Of a stretch of DNA of 19,326 nucleotides, positions 8,599 to 17,065 are shown piece by piece. Source of the DNA: an uncultured Muribaculaceae bacterium (GTDB lineage: Bacteria > Bacteroidota > Bacteroidia > Bacteroidales > Muribaculaceae); NCBI GenBank assembly GCA_910584495.1, contig CAJUAR010000056.1, forward strand, positions 1 through 19,326, written 5' to 3'. Position 1 is the stretch's first letter. Each line of letters begins with the position of its first letter. The notes beneath the pieces are model-generated. The model was given only the letters and a program-made list of their open reading frames with translations, did not search any database and was not told where the DNA came from. The translations under genes and the position numbers were made by a program.

Positions 8599-9023
8599 CG
8601 CAGGCGGTCGTTGCTTCGGAGCAGCTTGTAGTCCTTGCGCATGAAGCGCAGGGCCGAAACGGCGCACACCAGCGAGAAGATAAGCAGCAGCACACCGCCG
8701 GTCCAAAGCAGCTCGGCATTGGGCTCTGCAGCCCACAGGATGAAGCCGCAGGTAACCATCGAAGCGGCGATGAGCACTATGCTTGCCAGGGTGACGCGCA
8801 TCTGCAGCCTGAGGTTTTTGAAGAGGAATATGGCAATGAAAAGCAATGCAGCCACCACGATGTTGAGCACCAGGAATACGGGAGCGTCTTTGACATATAT
8901 GGCCGCGGGGCCTTCTATTGCCGTTTCGGCTGCTGTGCGGATTGCATAGGGCGTGGAGCAGAAAATTGCCATCAGGATACCGGCTACGAGGAGGAGGAGG
9001 CTTTGCCAACGTTGGATTACCAT
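8595..9023 (-). CDS. DUF4293-family integral membrane protein
   Basis: 142 residues with four hydrophobic segments (about 8-25, 49-67, 75-96, 103-125) and a basic C-terminal tail. The opening IQRWQSLLLLVAGILMAI resembles the I-Q-[TS]-[VL]-[YW]-L-L start of DUF4293, a Bacteroidota-specific inner-membrane family without a known role. It is the last gene of the five-gene operon, 26 bases after the TPR gene; the gap is A-rich on the coding strand. Its TAA stop overlaps the TAG stop of the convergent HAD gene, and no terminator lies in between. Confidence 0.75.
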   Translation of the reverse strand: MVIQRWQSLLLLVAGILMAIFCSTPYAIRTAAETAIEGPAAIYVKDAPVFLVLNIVVAALLFIAIFLFKNLRLQMRVTLASIVLIAASMVTCGFILWAAEPNAELLWTGGVLLLIFSLVCAVSALRFMRKDYKLLRSNDRLR

Positions 9024-9049
9024 AGTTTTTTTGTTATGTTTTTGTTTCT

Positions 9050-11218
9050 TTAAAAAATTTCGAGAGGCATATTGTTGCTGTTGTCCTTTTTAAAACGCAG
9101 CATGTCGGGTATAAGGTTCAGTTCTTCGAACGCCACCGGGTTGTCCTGCGCCAGGACGGATCTACATTCACGGCGCGTGAAGTTTTGAATCTGTTGCTCG
9201 AGCGCTGGCAGCGTGTCGGGTGTAGTCATGTCGTCGAGGAGGCTGAGGGCTTCGTGTTTGTTGCCTCCAAACCAGCTTGCAAAGGCCCGAAACATGGCAT
9301 CGTCGATGTCGTCGGGAGCTCCAAGCATAGCAAACTGTTCGGAGGCACCGTAGATGTCGCCGGTCATGAGCATTGCGCGGCCGGTGAGGGAGCGGTCGAA
9401 GTCGGTGGGTTTGTCAAGTTTGAGCAACAGCCTTGCGGCTTCCGGCCAAAAGCCCTGGTCGGCGTTTGCCCATGCGTATAGAGCGAGCAAGTGTTGGCTG
9501 TCGGCAATTTCCGAGGCGTAAGGCTCGAGCAGTTTGATGAGATGGACTGATGCTTTTTCTTCGAAAAGAATATCGGCCATGGGCTTGAGAACCGAAAGTT
9601 CGCCGGGAAGCTTATCGAGGGCTTTTTCATAGAGTTCGTAGGCAATCTCCAATAAGTGGAGCTCGAGAGCATTTTTTGCCGCTGCGATGATGAGGGCGGG
9701 GTCGTTGTTGGAAGAAATTTCACTCTGGTATACCAGGTTGGCCCCGTGCCGCAAGCCGCATAGAACGAGTTGCCGGGCAAATTCCTGCATTTTGTCTGTG
9801 CCGAGATTGGTTGTTATTGCCAGCTGCACAAGCAAATGTTGGTCGGGAAAACCGCCCCACATGGAGCCGGCTCCGGAATAGTGGTCATTGAAGCGTTTGA
9901 GATTGTTTGCATGTCGCCCGATTAGCAAACGGCGAGGCAGCGACGAGGCCGCATCGAGAGCCTCGCGGAAATCGTCGTTCTGTTGCATTGCTATTAGTTG
10001 GTCGGTCATCTGTTGCAAAGCCGGCGAACGCAGCCCCTCGGGCATGCGGGCAATGGAGAGCATCAGTGCATATTTGTCGCTGTCGCAAAGCCCGGGCACC
10101 TTGCACAGTGTGTCGGCCAGGGCCATGCCTTCGCCATCGACCACATTTGCCAATGCGCTGTGTTCGGGATGGTAGGGCAAGAACCAGTTGCAGAGCTTGC
10201 CGAAGAATGCATCGGAGCGCATCATGCCCAGCGACTGAGCGAACATGTCGCCGCCCTGCAGCTGCATGGTGGTGAACCGTTGCACAAGGGCGCGTTCCTC
10301 GGCATTGAGGAGCGAGGCCATATATTCGGCAGGATCGGCATCTTCGGGCTTTTTGGCGAGCATGTCGTTGAGACGGCGGCTTATGTCGCTCATTCGTCGC
10401 ATTTCGGCTGTTGTCAGGGCCTGAGCTTTTACCTCGCTGATGCTGCATGCTATGGTGCACAGAGTGTCGAACACATCGCCTGGATGGTTTTTCTCCATCA
10501 CTTCGGCAATGCTTTGGCTCTGTCCGGGGCACATATCAGTCGTCACAAGCAAAAGCCAAAGGGCAGCCATTGTCGAAACTTCGTCATTTGGCAATGCATG
10601 AGCTTTCATAAGCACATCGAGGCGAGCTTGCGGACTTACGGCACGGTAGCCCAAGCCTGTGGCTGCAGTCCAGAGCACGCGGTCGTAGACTGGCACCGAC
10701 GAGTCGGCAATCATCGATTCGACAAGAGCGAAATCCTCGTCGGTCAATGAGTTGTCGGCCCACAGGCGCATGAAAATATCTTCGGCGATACGTTCGATGG
10801 TGCTTCGGCATCCGGTGTCGGTGAGCGACAGAGCATCGGTGCGCAGCCTTTGAAGCTCGCCAAGATAGTCGCTGCAAGTGCTTGCCAATGTTTCCTCGGG
10901 GCGCAAGGCCTGGAAGCGCAGCCGGGAGCTGCGCAGGTCTCCTCGTTCAACGGCAAGGCTGTTTTCGACACACGCAATGGTGCGTAACAAGCTTTTGCGC
11001 AGCTTTTCGCGGTCGCCGGCTGTCGACGACGAATCATCGGCCGAGGCCACATATCGTAGCATGAAGAAGTATCGGCTTTCGAGAGCATCGATTTCGGTGG
11101 CTAAAGAGCCTGCCTGCCCCGCGAGCTTGCGAAGACTGCGGATGCTTTCGAGCAGGTGCCCTTGGTTGAAGGCCTCCACCACGGGCGCGATTCTTCTGTC
11201 GAGGGGTGATGTACTCAT
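9050..11218 (-). CDS. Large TPR-like helical repeat protein
   Basis: 722 residues, almost wholly alpha-helical, with no signal peptide or membrane segment, so probably cytoplasmic. Helix-turn-helix repeats of tetratricopeptide character are clearest in the C-terminal third, for example around residues 520-610 (NALELHLLEIAYELYEKALD, then KPMADILFEEK, then LLALYAWANADQGFWPEAAR). The N-terminal half has weaker repeats of the same kind. A scaffold or adaptor role is the usual one for the fold; no partner can be named from sequence. Its ATG overlaps the stop of the preceding membrane-protein gene by 4 nt (ATGA), so it is probably made in fixed ratio with it. I do not recognise a named family. Confidence 0.8.
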   Translation of the reverse strand: MSTSPLDRRIAPVVEAFNQGHLLESIRSLRKLAGQAGSLATEIDALESRYFFMLRYVASADDSSSTAGDREKLRKSLLRTIACVENSLAVERGDLRSSRLRFQALRPEETLASTCSDYLGELQRLRTDALSLTDTGCRSTIERIAEDIFMRLWADNSLTDEDFALVESMIADSSVPVYDRVLWTAATGLGYRAVSPQARLDVLMKAHALPNDEVSTMAALWLLLVTTDMCPGQSQSIAEVMEKNHPGDVFDTLCTIACSISEVKAQALTTAEMRRMSDISRRLNDMLAKKPEDADPAEYMASLLNAEERALVQRFTTMQLQGGDMFAQSLGMMRSDAFFGKLCNWFLPYHPEHSALANVVDGEGMALADTLCKVPGLCDSDKYALMLSIARMPEGLRSPALQQMTDQLIAMQQNDDFREALDAASSLPRRLLIGRHANNLKRFNDHYSGAGSMWGGFPDQHLLVQLAITTNLGTDKMQEFARQLVLCGLRHGANLVYQSEISSNNDPALIIAAAKNALELHLLEIAYELYEKALDKLPGELSVLKPMADILFEEKASVHLIKLLEPYASEIADSQHLLALYAWANADQGFWPEAARLLLKLDKPTDFDRSLTGRAMLMTGDIYGASEQFAMLGAPDDIDDAMFRAFASWFGGNKHEALSLLDDMTTPDTLPALEQQIQNFTRRECRSVLAQDNPVAFEELNLIPDMLRFKKDNSNNMPLEIF

Positions 11219-11694
11219 TTTAAATCAATAATATAGTCGGGCACAAGGTCCGATGGAATTAACAAAAAGTCGAAAGGTGCGTCCTTGGCTAAAAACAAGG
11301 CTGTGCGCTTGCCGTAGCGGCATGAGCGCACAATCTGCGCCGTGCTTATTCGGCAAGTCGAAACTGTGGTCTGCTCTTCCTCGTCCTTAGGAAAGGAGAG
11401 GAAGTCGACAGCAATATCGTTGTCCGGCATAAAATGCCAGCATTGAGGCCGGAGGCGTGTGGCCATCGAAGGTTTGCCCGTCAAGGCCAGCCATGCCATG
11501 ACAAGCACCATAGGATAAACAATGAAAAGGGCCATAAGTGCGATAATCCACCAACGTATGTCGGAAAAGCCGGCAATCATGGCTGCGATAAGCGGCGCAG
11601 CGGCCACCGCCATCGTCACCGCGCCATATCGGCGTGCGTAGACGGCGGCGTAGGCCGCTGCCGGCAAGGTGAATGTTTCGCGCTTGCCGTCCAT
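11215..11694 (-). CDS. Small membrane protein, two helices plus a cytoplasmic domain (possibly YcxB-like)
   Basis: 159 residues beginning MDGKRETFTLPAAAYAAVYA. Two transmembrane helices (about 26-44 and 48-68) are followed by a roughly 90-residue soluble domain rich in beta strands (for example DIAVDFLSFPKDEEEQTTVS and TALFLAKDAPFDFLLIPSDL). This layout and the closing strand-IPSD pattern resemble YcxB-like proteins, but the match is loose. The ATG at 11694 shares one base with the TGA of the peptidase gene, and the stop overlaps the start of the TPR gene by 4 nt. Both couplings show it is real although short. The same frame stays open upstream to 11922, but that part lies wholly inside the peptidase gene and encodes an Arg/Pro/Cys-rich shadow, so I reject the longer start. 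Confidence 0.75.
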   Translation of the reverse strand: MDGKRETFTLPAAAYAAVYARRYGAVTMAVAAAPLIAAMIAGFSDIRWWIIALMALFIVYPMVLVMAWLALTGKPSMATRLRPQCWHFMPDNDIAVDFLSFPKDEEEQTTVSTCRISTAQIVRSCRYGKRTALFLAKDAPFDFLLIPSDLVPDYIIDLK

Positions 11695-13817
11695 CAGTTT
11701 TTGGCCGGTGTTGCAATTTTGGGGTCGGGCTTGATGCCGTCGCGGACAAGGAGAGCGTCGATAGTGGCATCTTTGCCGCGGAATCGGCGGTAGAGCTCGG
11801 CGGGGTTGACAGTGCCGCCCTTCTCGAGGATGTTGGTGCGGAAGGCATCGGCGGCTTCTTTGTTGAAAATTCCTTTTTCGGCAAAGAATGCAAAGGCATC
11901 GGCATCGAGCACTTCTGCCCATTTATAGCTGTAGTAGCCGGCAGCATAGCCGCCCGAGAAGATGTGGCTGAACTGGGGCGAAATCATGGTGCCTTCGGGA
12001 GCGTCGAAGATGAGGACTGTCTCAAGGGCCTTGCGCTCGAAAGCATCTGCATCTTTCACCGGTTCGGTGATGGTGTGCCATGCCATGTCGAGGTAGCCGA
12101 AATTGAGCTGGCGCATGCAGGAGTAGGCTGCGCCGTACTGCGATGATTTGACAAGGCGTTCGACAAGTTCGGCCGGTATGGGTTCGCCGGTCTGGTAGTG
12201 GCGTGCAAATCCGTCGAGGAATTCCTTCTGTGTCAGATAGTTTTCGTTGAATTGCGAGGGAAGCTCTACAAAGTCGCGGTATACGGCTGTGCCCGAGAGC
12301 GAAGCATAGTGTGCCTTGGTGAGCAAGCCGTGGAGCGAGTGGCCGAATTCGTGGAGGAAGGTTTCAACTTCGTAGGGGGTGAGCAGCGAGGGCTTGCCGG
12401 CCGACGGTTTGGTGAAGTTCATGACTATGGACACGTGAGGGCGCGAATCGTTGCCGTTTTCGTCCACATATTGGTCTTTGAAGCCTGTCATCCATGCTCC
12501 GGGGCGTTTGGTGGCGCGTGGGAAGAAGTCGGTGTAGAGCACGCCGATATATTTTCCATCCGCAGCTACGACATCGTAGGCTTTGACATCGGGGTGATAT
12601 ACCTGGATTTTTGGGTTTTCGACAAATGTAACGCCATAGAGCTTTGTGGCAAGCCCGAAGACACCGTCAACCACTTTGTCCAGTTCGAAATAGGGCCGCA
12701 GGGCTTCTTCGTCGAAGGAGTATTTTTCGGCTTTGAGTTTGTTGCTGTAGTAGGAGTAGTCCCATGGCTGGAGCTTGACGGGGTGTCCTTCGAGCTTTGA
12801 TGCAAATTCGGTGAGTTCGGTCAGTTCGGCATCGAGTGCGGGACGGTAGGCTTCGCGCAGCTGGTCGAGGAGTTTGTAGACATTTGCCGGTGTTTCGGCC
12901 ATGGTGCGCTGCAGCGAGTGGTCGGCATAGGTGTTGCTGCCTAAGAGGCGGGCAATTTCCAGCCTTATTTCGCTGATACGCTTCATGTTTTCGATGTTTG
13001 AGTACTGGCCCTTGGTGTTGCGTGAGCTATATAGCTTATACATTTTTTCGCGCAGGTCGGGACGTGCCGAGTACTTCATAAAGGCCATGTATGTCGGCTG
13101 GTCGAGGGTGAAAAGATATTCACCCTTTCTCCCCTTGGCCTCGGCAGCTTCGGCAGCAGCGGCAATGCTGCTCTCGGGCAGTCCGGCCAGGTCGTCGGCA
13201 GTGAGGTATACCTCGTAGGTGTTGAGCTCTTTGAGCACGTTTTGGCCGAAGGCCGTTGTCAGCGCCGAAAGCTCGGCCGACAGCTTGCGGTATTTTTCGC
13301 GGTCTTCGCCCTGGAGGTTTGCTCCTGAGAGGGCAAAGCTGTCGTAGGTTTTCTGAAGAAGCATCTCCTGCTCGGGAGTGAGGTTGAATAGCTTGCGGTC
13401 GTCATATACCTGTTTGACACGCTGCCACAGGGCTTCGTTGAGTGTGATCGAGGTGGAGTAGTCGCTCAGCTTCTGCGACACCTCCACGGCCATTTCCATC
13501 ATTGCATCGCTGGCATTGGCCGAGAGTAGAGGATAGAAGATGTTGAGCACACGGTTGAGGTCTTCGCCGGCACGGTCGAGGGCAACGATAGTATTGTCGA
13601 AGTCGGGGCGGCTGCGCTGTCTGGTAATTGCGTTGATTTCTTGTTGTGCGAGTTCGAGGCCTCGGTCGATTGCGGGCATCCACATGCTGTCGGCCAGCTC
13701 GTTGAAGGGAGCTGTGCCGTGTTCGGTTTCGAAAGGTTTGAAAAGCGGGTTTTCAGCTTGCATTGTCACTGTGTTGATGAGAAATAGCAGGAGAATAATG
13801 CTTAGAGTTTTTTTCAT
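11694..13817 (-). CDS. dcp: Exported peptidyl-dipeptidase, M3 family (Dcp-like)
   Basis: 707 residues, the usual length for Dcp. A signal peptide (MKKTLSIILLLFLINTVTMQA) is probably cleaved after Ala21, placing the enzyme in the periplasm. The zinc site is intact: HEFGH at 489-493 gives two His ligands and the catalytic Glu490, and FVELPSQ supplies the third ligand Glu518, 25 residues later, as in M3 enzymes. The segment FSHIFSGGYAAGYYSYKWAE near 630 is the conserved substrate-binding loop, with Tyr residues. The family removes C-terminal dipeptides from short oligopeptides. It lies 8 bases after the GH89 gene and is co-transcribed with it, which suggests trimming of peptides released during glycoprotein degradation (inference). 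Oligopeptidase A is an alternative name for relatives, but the export signal and overall sequence favour Dcp. Confidence 0.93.
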   Translation of the reverse strand: MKKTLSIILLLFLINTVTMQAENPLFKPFETEHGTAPFNELADSMWMPAIDRGLELAQQEINAITRQRSRPDFDNTIVALDRAGEDLNRVLNIFYPLLSANASDAMMEMAVEVSQKLSDYSTSITLNEALWQRVKQVYDDRKLFNLTPEQEMLLQKTYDSFALSGANLQGEDREKYRKLSAELSALTTAFGQNVLKELNTYEVYLTADDLAGLPESSIAAAAEAAEAKGRKGEYLFTLDQPTYMAFMKYSARPDLREKMYKLYSSRNTKGQYSNIENMKRISEIRLEIARLLGSNTYADHSLQRTMAETPANVYKLLDQLREAYRPALDAELTELTEFASKLEGHPVKLQPWDYSYYSNKLKAEKYSFDEEALRPYFELDKVVDGVFGLATKLYGVTFVENPKIQVYHPDVKAYDVVAADGKYIGVLYTDFFPRATKRPGAWMTGFKDQYVDENGNDSRPHVSIVMNFTKPSAGKPSLLTPYEVETFLHEFGHSLHGLLTKAHYASLSGTAVYRDFVELPSQFNENYLTQKEFLDGFARHYQTGEPIPAELVERLVKSSQYGAAYSCMRQLNFGYLDMAWHTITEPVKDADAFERKALETVLIFDAPEGTMISPQFSHIFSGGYAAGYYSYKWAEVLDADAFAFFAEKGIFNKEAADAFRTNILEKGGTVNPAELYRRFRGKDATIDALLVRDGIKPDPKIATPAKN

Positions 13818-13825
13818 AAATCAAT

Positions 13826-15949
13826 TCATATTTTGATAGCCGCATCGAGGACTTCGGCAGCGACCGTTGCGGGGTCGCCCACGGGGTCGGGGCTATAATG
13901 GTTTTTCTGTAATGTCCAGGGTTCTTCTTCGGCATAGAAGTCGATTTTCACATCTTTGCCCCAGTTGGCAAGGCGGGAATCGAACCATTTCTGCCAACGG
14001 GGGCGGTAGAAATCGGCCAGGAGCCCCTGCCATTCGCGGTGGGCATAGTCGTGGAGCTTACCGCGGTCGGCAGCGGCACGGTTTCCCCAGGTGGTAATCT
14101 GCACGCGTGCGTTCCATTCGAAACGGTCTTTTTCGGCGGGGTCCTTGCTGCAGTTGCGTGCTGCCTGCAGCCATGTGCCAAGCCTGAAATCGGGTACTGT
14201 GCCCAAGAGCCGGTCCTGCAGGTCGAGCAGGGCAAGGAAACGGCGGCTTTGGAGGGCATATGCCGTGCTGTCGCCGGCAGTGGCGGCAGCTCCGAATTGA
14301 GCCGCCACATCGCGGGCTTTGTCGGCAACAACCTGACGCACAACATCGACCATGTCGTATTCGTAGTTTTTGCAGCCTTTGAAAAGTTTGGCCTGGTCGA
14401 CGAAGAGCCTGGCGGCGGCAAGGACATCGGCGTGGTCGTAGTAGGGCTTAGGCTGCGCCCATGCCGAGGCTTTGACCACTTTGTCGGCCGGCCGGGCGCA
14501 GAATAGCGATTCGAGGGTGCCCTGCTGGGTGTTGCCGCGCGGGCAGTTGTAGAGAGAGTTTTGGAGCAAGGACCAAGCTTTTTCCACTTTATCGGTAGTG
14601 TGGCCGTAACGAGCGCGAGCATATGCGCTCACCCAACTGTCGGCATCGACGTGTCCGCCGCGCCACGGCAGCTCGCACATCAGTTCGTACACCACCGGGT
14701 TGGTCTCTATCCCTTCGGGAGTAAGACCGATTCCTTTGAGCTGCGGCGAGGCTTCGGCAGCATTGCCAAGGTCGTCGGCAAGGGTGTTGATGCGGCCGTA
14801 AAGGCCTATGTTGCCGCCGAAATTATGGAGCATGCAGAAGAGCCAGTCGTGGCCGGCAAAGCCGCGTCCGTTCCATATCGGTTCGGTTTCGGCATGGAGG
14901 TCGAGAGCCAGTAGGTCGCCTTTTTCAAGACCTTCAATCATATCGAGACGAGGGTTTGAACGCCAGCCTTGGATCACCCAGACGGCCTGAGGATTGGCAT
15001 CCTTCATGGCTTTCATAATTGTTTTGCCGGCGGCGGCAATGTCCACGCCTTTTGCCTTGGCACCTTCGTGGAAGGGATCCATGCTGTAGTATTTTGTTTT
15101 GCCATAGAGCTTCTCGAGTTCGTCGTAGTAGACCTTGGCAACCCGTGCAAAGTCTTTGCTCGATGGTTGGAGGAAAGCCGGCCGCATATAGCTCATCCAT
15201 TTGCCGCTCTCGGCCACATCGAGACCTATGGTCGAGGCCGCATCGTGGGGAACCATTCCTGAATATCCTGCAAAGACAGGCTCGATGCCCAGCTCGCGCA
15301 TTCGCGCCACGATTTTTTTCTGCAGTGCTTCCTGACGGACGTAGTAGGCATCGGGGTTGGGGCCGCCCCAGCCTTCGAGGTTGTTCATCAGCCACCAGGC
15401 CTGGAAGCCGGGTCCGGCCACAAAGTCGGTGATTTTCTCCTCGGGGTAGCCGAGAGTGCGGAGCACGTTGCGCCACAAGGGTTCGCTGCCGGTGACGGCA
15501 AGGGGCATGTTGATGCCGTGCAGGGCCATCCAGTCGATTTCTTTTTCCCAGCGCTCCCAGTCCCAGAACGCCATGCTGTAGGAGTGGGTGCAGTAGTTGA
15601 GGTAGTAGCGCAAGGCCAGGGTGGTGCTGTGGCGTTCGTTTTTGGCTATGGCCGGCAGAGCGTCGGGCAGCTCGGGGCGCAGATTGTTCCAGCACACGTG
15701 GCGGCCGCAGTTGTATTTCAAGTACCAGTTGATGCCCACGGCGGCACTGATGGTGTTGTTGGCTTTGATGGTGGGTTTGGCCTTTCCGGCCACGAGTTCG
15801 AAATAGTCGCTGTCGGCCGTTTCGATGATTATTTCCATCTTTTCAGAAAGTCCGGGAGACATGCGTTCGAGCAAGGCGTCGATCGGACGTCCTGCCCACA
15901 GCCCCGTGGCGGCCACAAGGGCGAGCACTGTCAATAACAGTCGGTTCAT
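13826..15949 (-). CDS. Alpha-N-acetylglucosaminidase, glycoside hydrolase family 89
   Basis: 707 residues. NAGLU-type enzymes hydrolyse terminal alpha-linked GlcNAc, as found in heparan sulfate and on alpha-1,4-GlcNAc-capped mucin. A signal peptide (MNRLLLTVLALVAATGLWA) is followed by a small N-terminal domain, then a TIM barrel with family signatures: LRYYLNYCTHSYSMAFWDW, the WERWEKEIDWMALHGINMPL segment, GGPNP, and MLHNFGGN. The likely acid/base is Glu295 (in DPFHEG) and the nucleophile Glu412 (in LTPEGIE). Their 117-residue spacing is close to that of the studied clostridial GH89 enzyme as I recall it. A helical C-terminal domain follows. An in-frame ATG at 16039 exists, but the promoter lies between it and 15949, so 15949 is the start. 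First gene of the operon; probably periplasmic or outer-membrane. Confidence 0.95.
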   Translation of the reverse strand: MNRLLLTVLALVAATGLWAGRPIDALLERMSPGLSEKMEIIIETADSDYFELVAGKAKPTIKANNTISAAVGINWYLKYNCGRHVCWNNLRPELPDALPAIAKNERHSTTLALRYYLNYCTHSYSMAFWDWERWEKEIDWMALHGINMPLAVTGSEPLWRNVLRTLGYPEEKITDFVAGPGFQAWWLMNNLEGWGGPNPDAYYVRQEALQKKIVARMRELGIEPVFAGYSGMVPHDAASTIGLDVAESGKWMSYMRPAFLQPSSKDFARVAKVYYDELEKLYGKTKYYSMDPFHEGAKAKGVDIAAAGKTIMKAMKDANPQAVWVIQGWRSNPRLDMIEGLEKGDLLALDLHAETEPIWNGRGFAGHDWLFCMLHNFGGNIGLYGRINTLADDLGNAAEASPQLKGIGLTPEGIETNPVVYELMCELPWRGGHVDADSWVSAYARARYGHTTDKVEKAWSLLQNSLYNCPRGNTQQGTLESLFCARPADKVVKASAWAQPKPYYDHADVLAAARLFVDQAKLFKGCKNYEYDMVDVVRQVVADKARDVAAQFGAAATAGDSTAYALQSRRFLALLDLQDRLLGTVPDFRLGTWLQAARNCSKDPAEKDRFEWNARVQITTWGNRAAADRGKLHDYAHREWQGLLADFYRPRWQKWFDSRLANWGKDVKIDFYAEEEPWTLQKNHYSPDPVGDPATVAAEVLDAAIKI

Positions 15950-15982
15950 AGCATTGATTTGTGTATAGTGTGATTTATCTTG

Positions 15983-16015
15983 CAAAGATACAAATATTTG
16001 AGAATATGGTGCAAA
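15983..16015 (-). promoter_or_regulatory. Promoter of the GH89 operon
   Basis: The minus strand reads TATCTTTG at 15983-15990, an exact -7 match (TAnnTTTG), with TTTG at 16012-16015, 21 bases upstream, in the -33 position. The predicted transcript starts near 15976 and has a leader of about 27 bases before the ATG at 15949. This site fixes the GH89 start and shows that the operon is independent of the locus upstream. Confidence 0.8.
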
Positions 16016-16035
16016 AAACGTGCCAAAAATGAAGC

Positions 16036-16076
16036 GCAAAAATCAAGCCGCCGACGCGAACCATCGCGCCGGCGGC
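16036..16076 (-). terminator. Terminator between the lipoprotein gene and the GH89 operon
   Basis: 16047-16058 pairs with 16065-16076 in a 12-bp GC-rich stem (GCCGCCGACGCG against its near-complement) with one A-C mismatch and a 6-base loop. On the minus strand it is followed, after four bases, by five T (complement of 16038-16042). It lies about 95 bases past the lipoprotein stop and just ahead of the GH89 -33 box. A similar GC motif at 16125-16134 could compete for one arm. Confidence 0.7.
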
Positions 16077-16171
16077 CCATTCAATTATTTATGACTAATC
16101 TTACACTACCGTCACAGCTGGTTGACGCGGGCGGCGAAGAGGCACCATCATTTTTTTGTTTATAGTGATCT

Positions 16172-17026
16172 TTAAAGGCGATTCGCCCATTCTTCTACTT
16201 GGTCAATGTCCAGAATGGGGTTGTCCAATATGACTTTGGGATTGTCCATGCAGTATTTATTGCTTACGCGGTTGCGGTCGATGTAACGACCGAAATGAGC
16301 TCGCGCAGTTTTAAGAACAAAATCGAATAGCTCGCGTGTCGATTCAAAAATAATGGCATCAGACATGTCAATTTCACTGATATTGAAAGCTTCGTATTTT
16401 TCAACCTGATAGAAATTCCATCCTCCTCGGTTGATTTTGAAATATAGAGACATGCCATTTTCGGTCAATTCGCTGACTACGCCTTCTGCTTGTCGTTCGT
16501 CGATGAGGGAGGTATCCTCGAATTTGATTGAACGGTTTTCGACATTGATGTTGTAATCGACTGTCAAATAGAGCTTGGTTGTCTTTCCTGTGTCCCGGCA
16601 GTAATAAAGCCATACTTCACTTACAGGATTGCGACGAAGCCCTATTGCGAACATCACTGGTTGATATATGGCTTTGCCGTTCTTGAATAGAATAGTGTCG
16701 GAGAAGATATTGTCTTCGGATCTGTTCGGCAGGTTCGGATTGATATTCTCCGCTTCGATGAACATGCCAGGAGCTTGCTCGTAGTCATGGTAGAGATCAA
16801 CGCCAATGTGTTTGAACCCAATTTCTTTTGTTCCTGCAACAATGTCGTTGACAAGGGCTTCGTCCAGATTACCTTTTAAATCCGTCGTGGTTGAACCGGA
16901 TTTTGAACCGCTTCCGTTTTCGTTAATTTCCAACGCTTTGTCTGTTATGTCAGACATGGTTTCCTGAGTTGAACAAGCTCCGAAAACCATAGCGGACAGA
17001 ATCAATATTGATGCTAATTTCTTCAT
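16172..17026 (-). CDS. Lipoprotein of unknown function
   Basis: 284 residues. The N-terminus (MKKLASILILSAMVFGACS) is a lipoprotein signal with Cys18 as the lipidated residue. The mature start STQETMSD is Ser/Thr-rich and acidic, and is followed by a Gly/Ser/Thr-rich linker (ENGSGSKSGSTTTD). The rest appears to be one soluble alpha/beta domain, with strands such as KLYLTVDYNINV and GMSLYFKINRGGWNFYQVEK and a helical segment near ELFDFVLKTARAHFG. I recognise no enzyme motif or named family. It follows the small secreted protein gene by 39 bases on the same strand, so the two probably share a transcript; the pair lies downstream of a membrane-anchored regulator. Outer-membrane attachment is inferred from the signal. 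Confidence 0.82.
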   Translation of the reverse strand: MKKLASILILSAMVFGACSTQETMSDITDKALEINENGSGSKSGSTTTDLKGNLDEALVNDIVAGTKEIGFKHIGVDLYHDYEQAPGMFIEAENINPNLPNRSEDNIFSDTILFKNGKAIYQPVMFAIGLRRNPVSEVWLYYCRDTGKTTKLYLTVDYNINVENRSIKFEDTSLIDERQAEGVVSELTENGMSLYFKINRGGWNFYQVEKYEAFNISEIDMSDAIIFESTRELFDFVLKTARAHFGRYIDRNRVSNKYCMDNPKVILDNPILDIDQVEEWANRL

Positions 17027-17065
17027 ATGGATAAGTTTATTATAAGTGGTTGAAGATGATTAATC

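Noticed and set aside
9998..10750. 250-codon plus-strand open frame
   Set aside because: It lies wholly inside the TPR gene on the opposite strand, is His/Gly/Cys-rich without any domain, and has no promoter; it is a composition artefact.
11695..11922. Upstream extension of the small membrane protein
   Set aside because: It lies inside the peptidase gene and encodes an Arg/Cys/Pro-rich stretch; the ATG at 11694, which overlaps the peptidase stop, is the natural start.
14934..15695. 253-codon minus-strand open frame
   Set aside because: It overlaps the GH89 gene in another frame and encodes an Arg/His/Pro-rich sequence; the GH89 frame carries the conserved catalytic motifs.
15950..16039. Earlier ATG for the GH89 protein
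   Set aside because: It would start upstream of the clear promoter and place 30 residues before an otherwise ideal signal peptide.
16090..16164. 24-codon plus-strand and 16-codon minus-strand mini-ORFs between the lipoprotein gene and its terminator
   Set aside because: Neither has a promoter or family resemblance, and they overlap each other on opposite strands; more likely 3' untranslated sequence.
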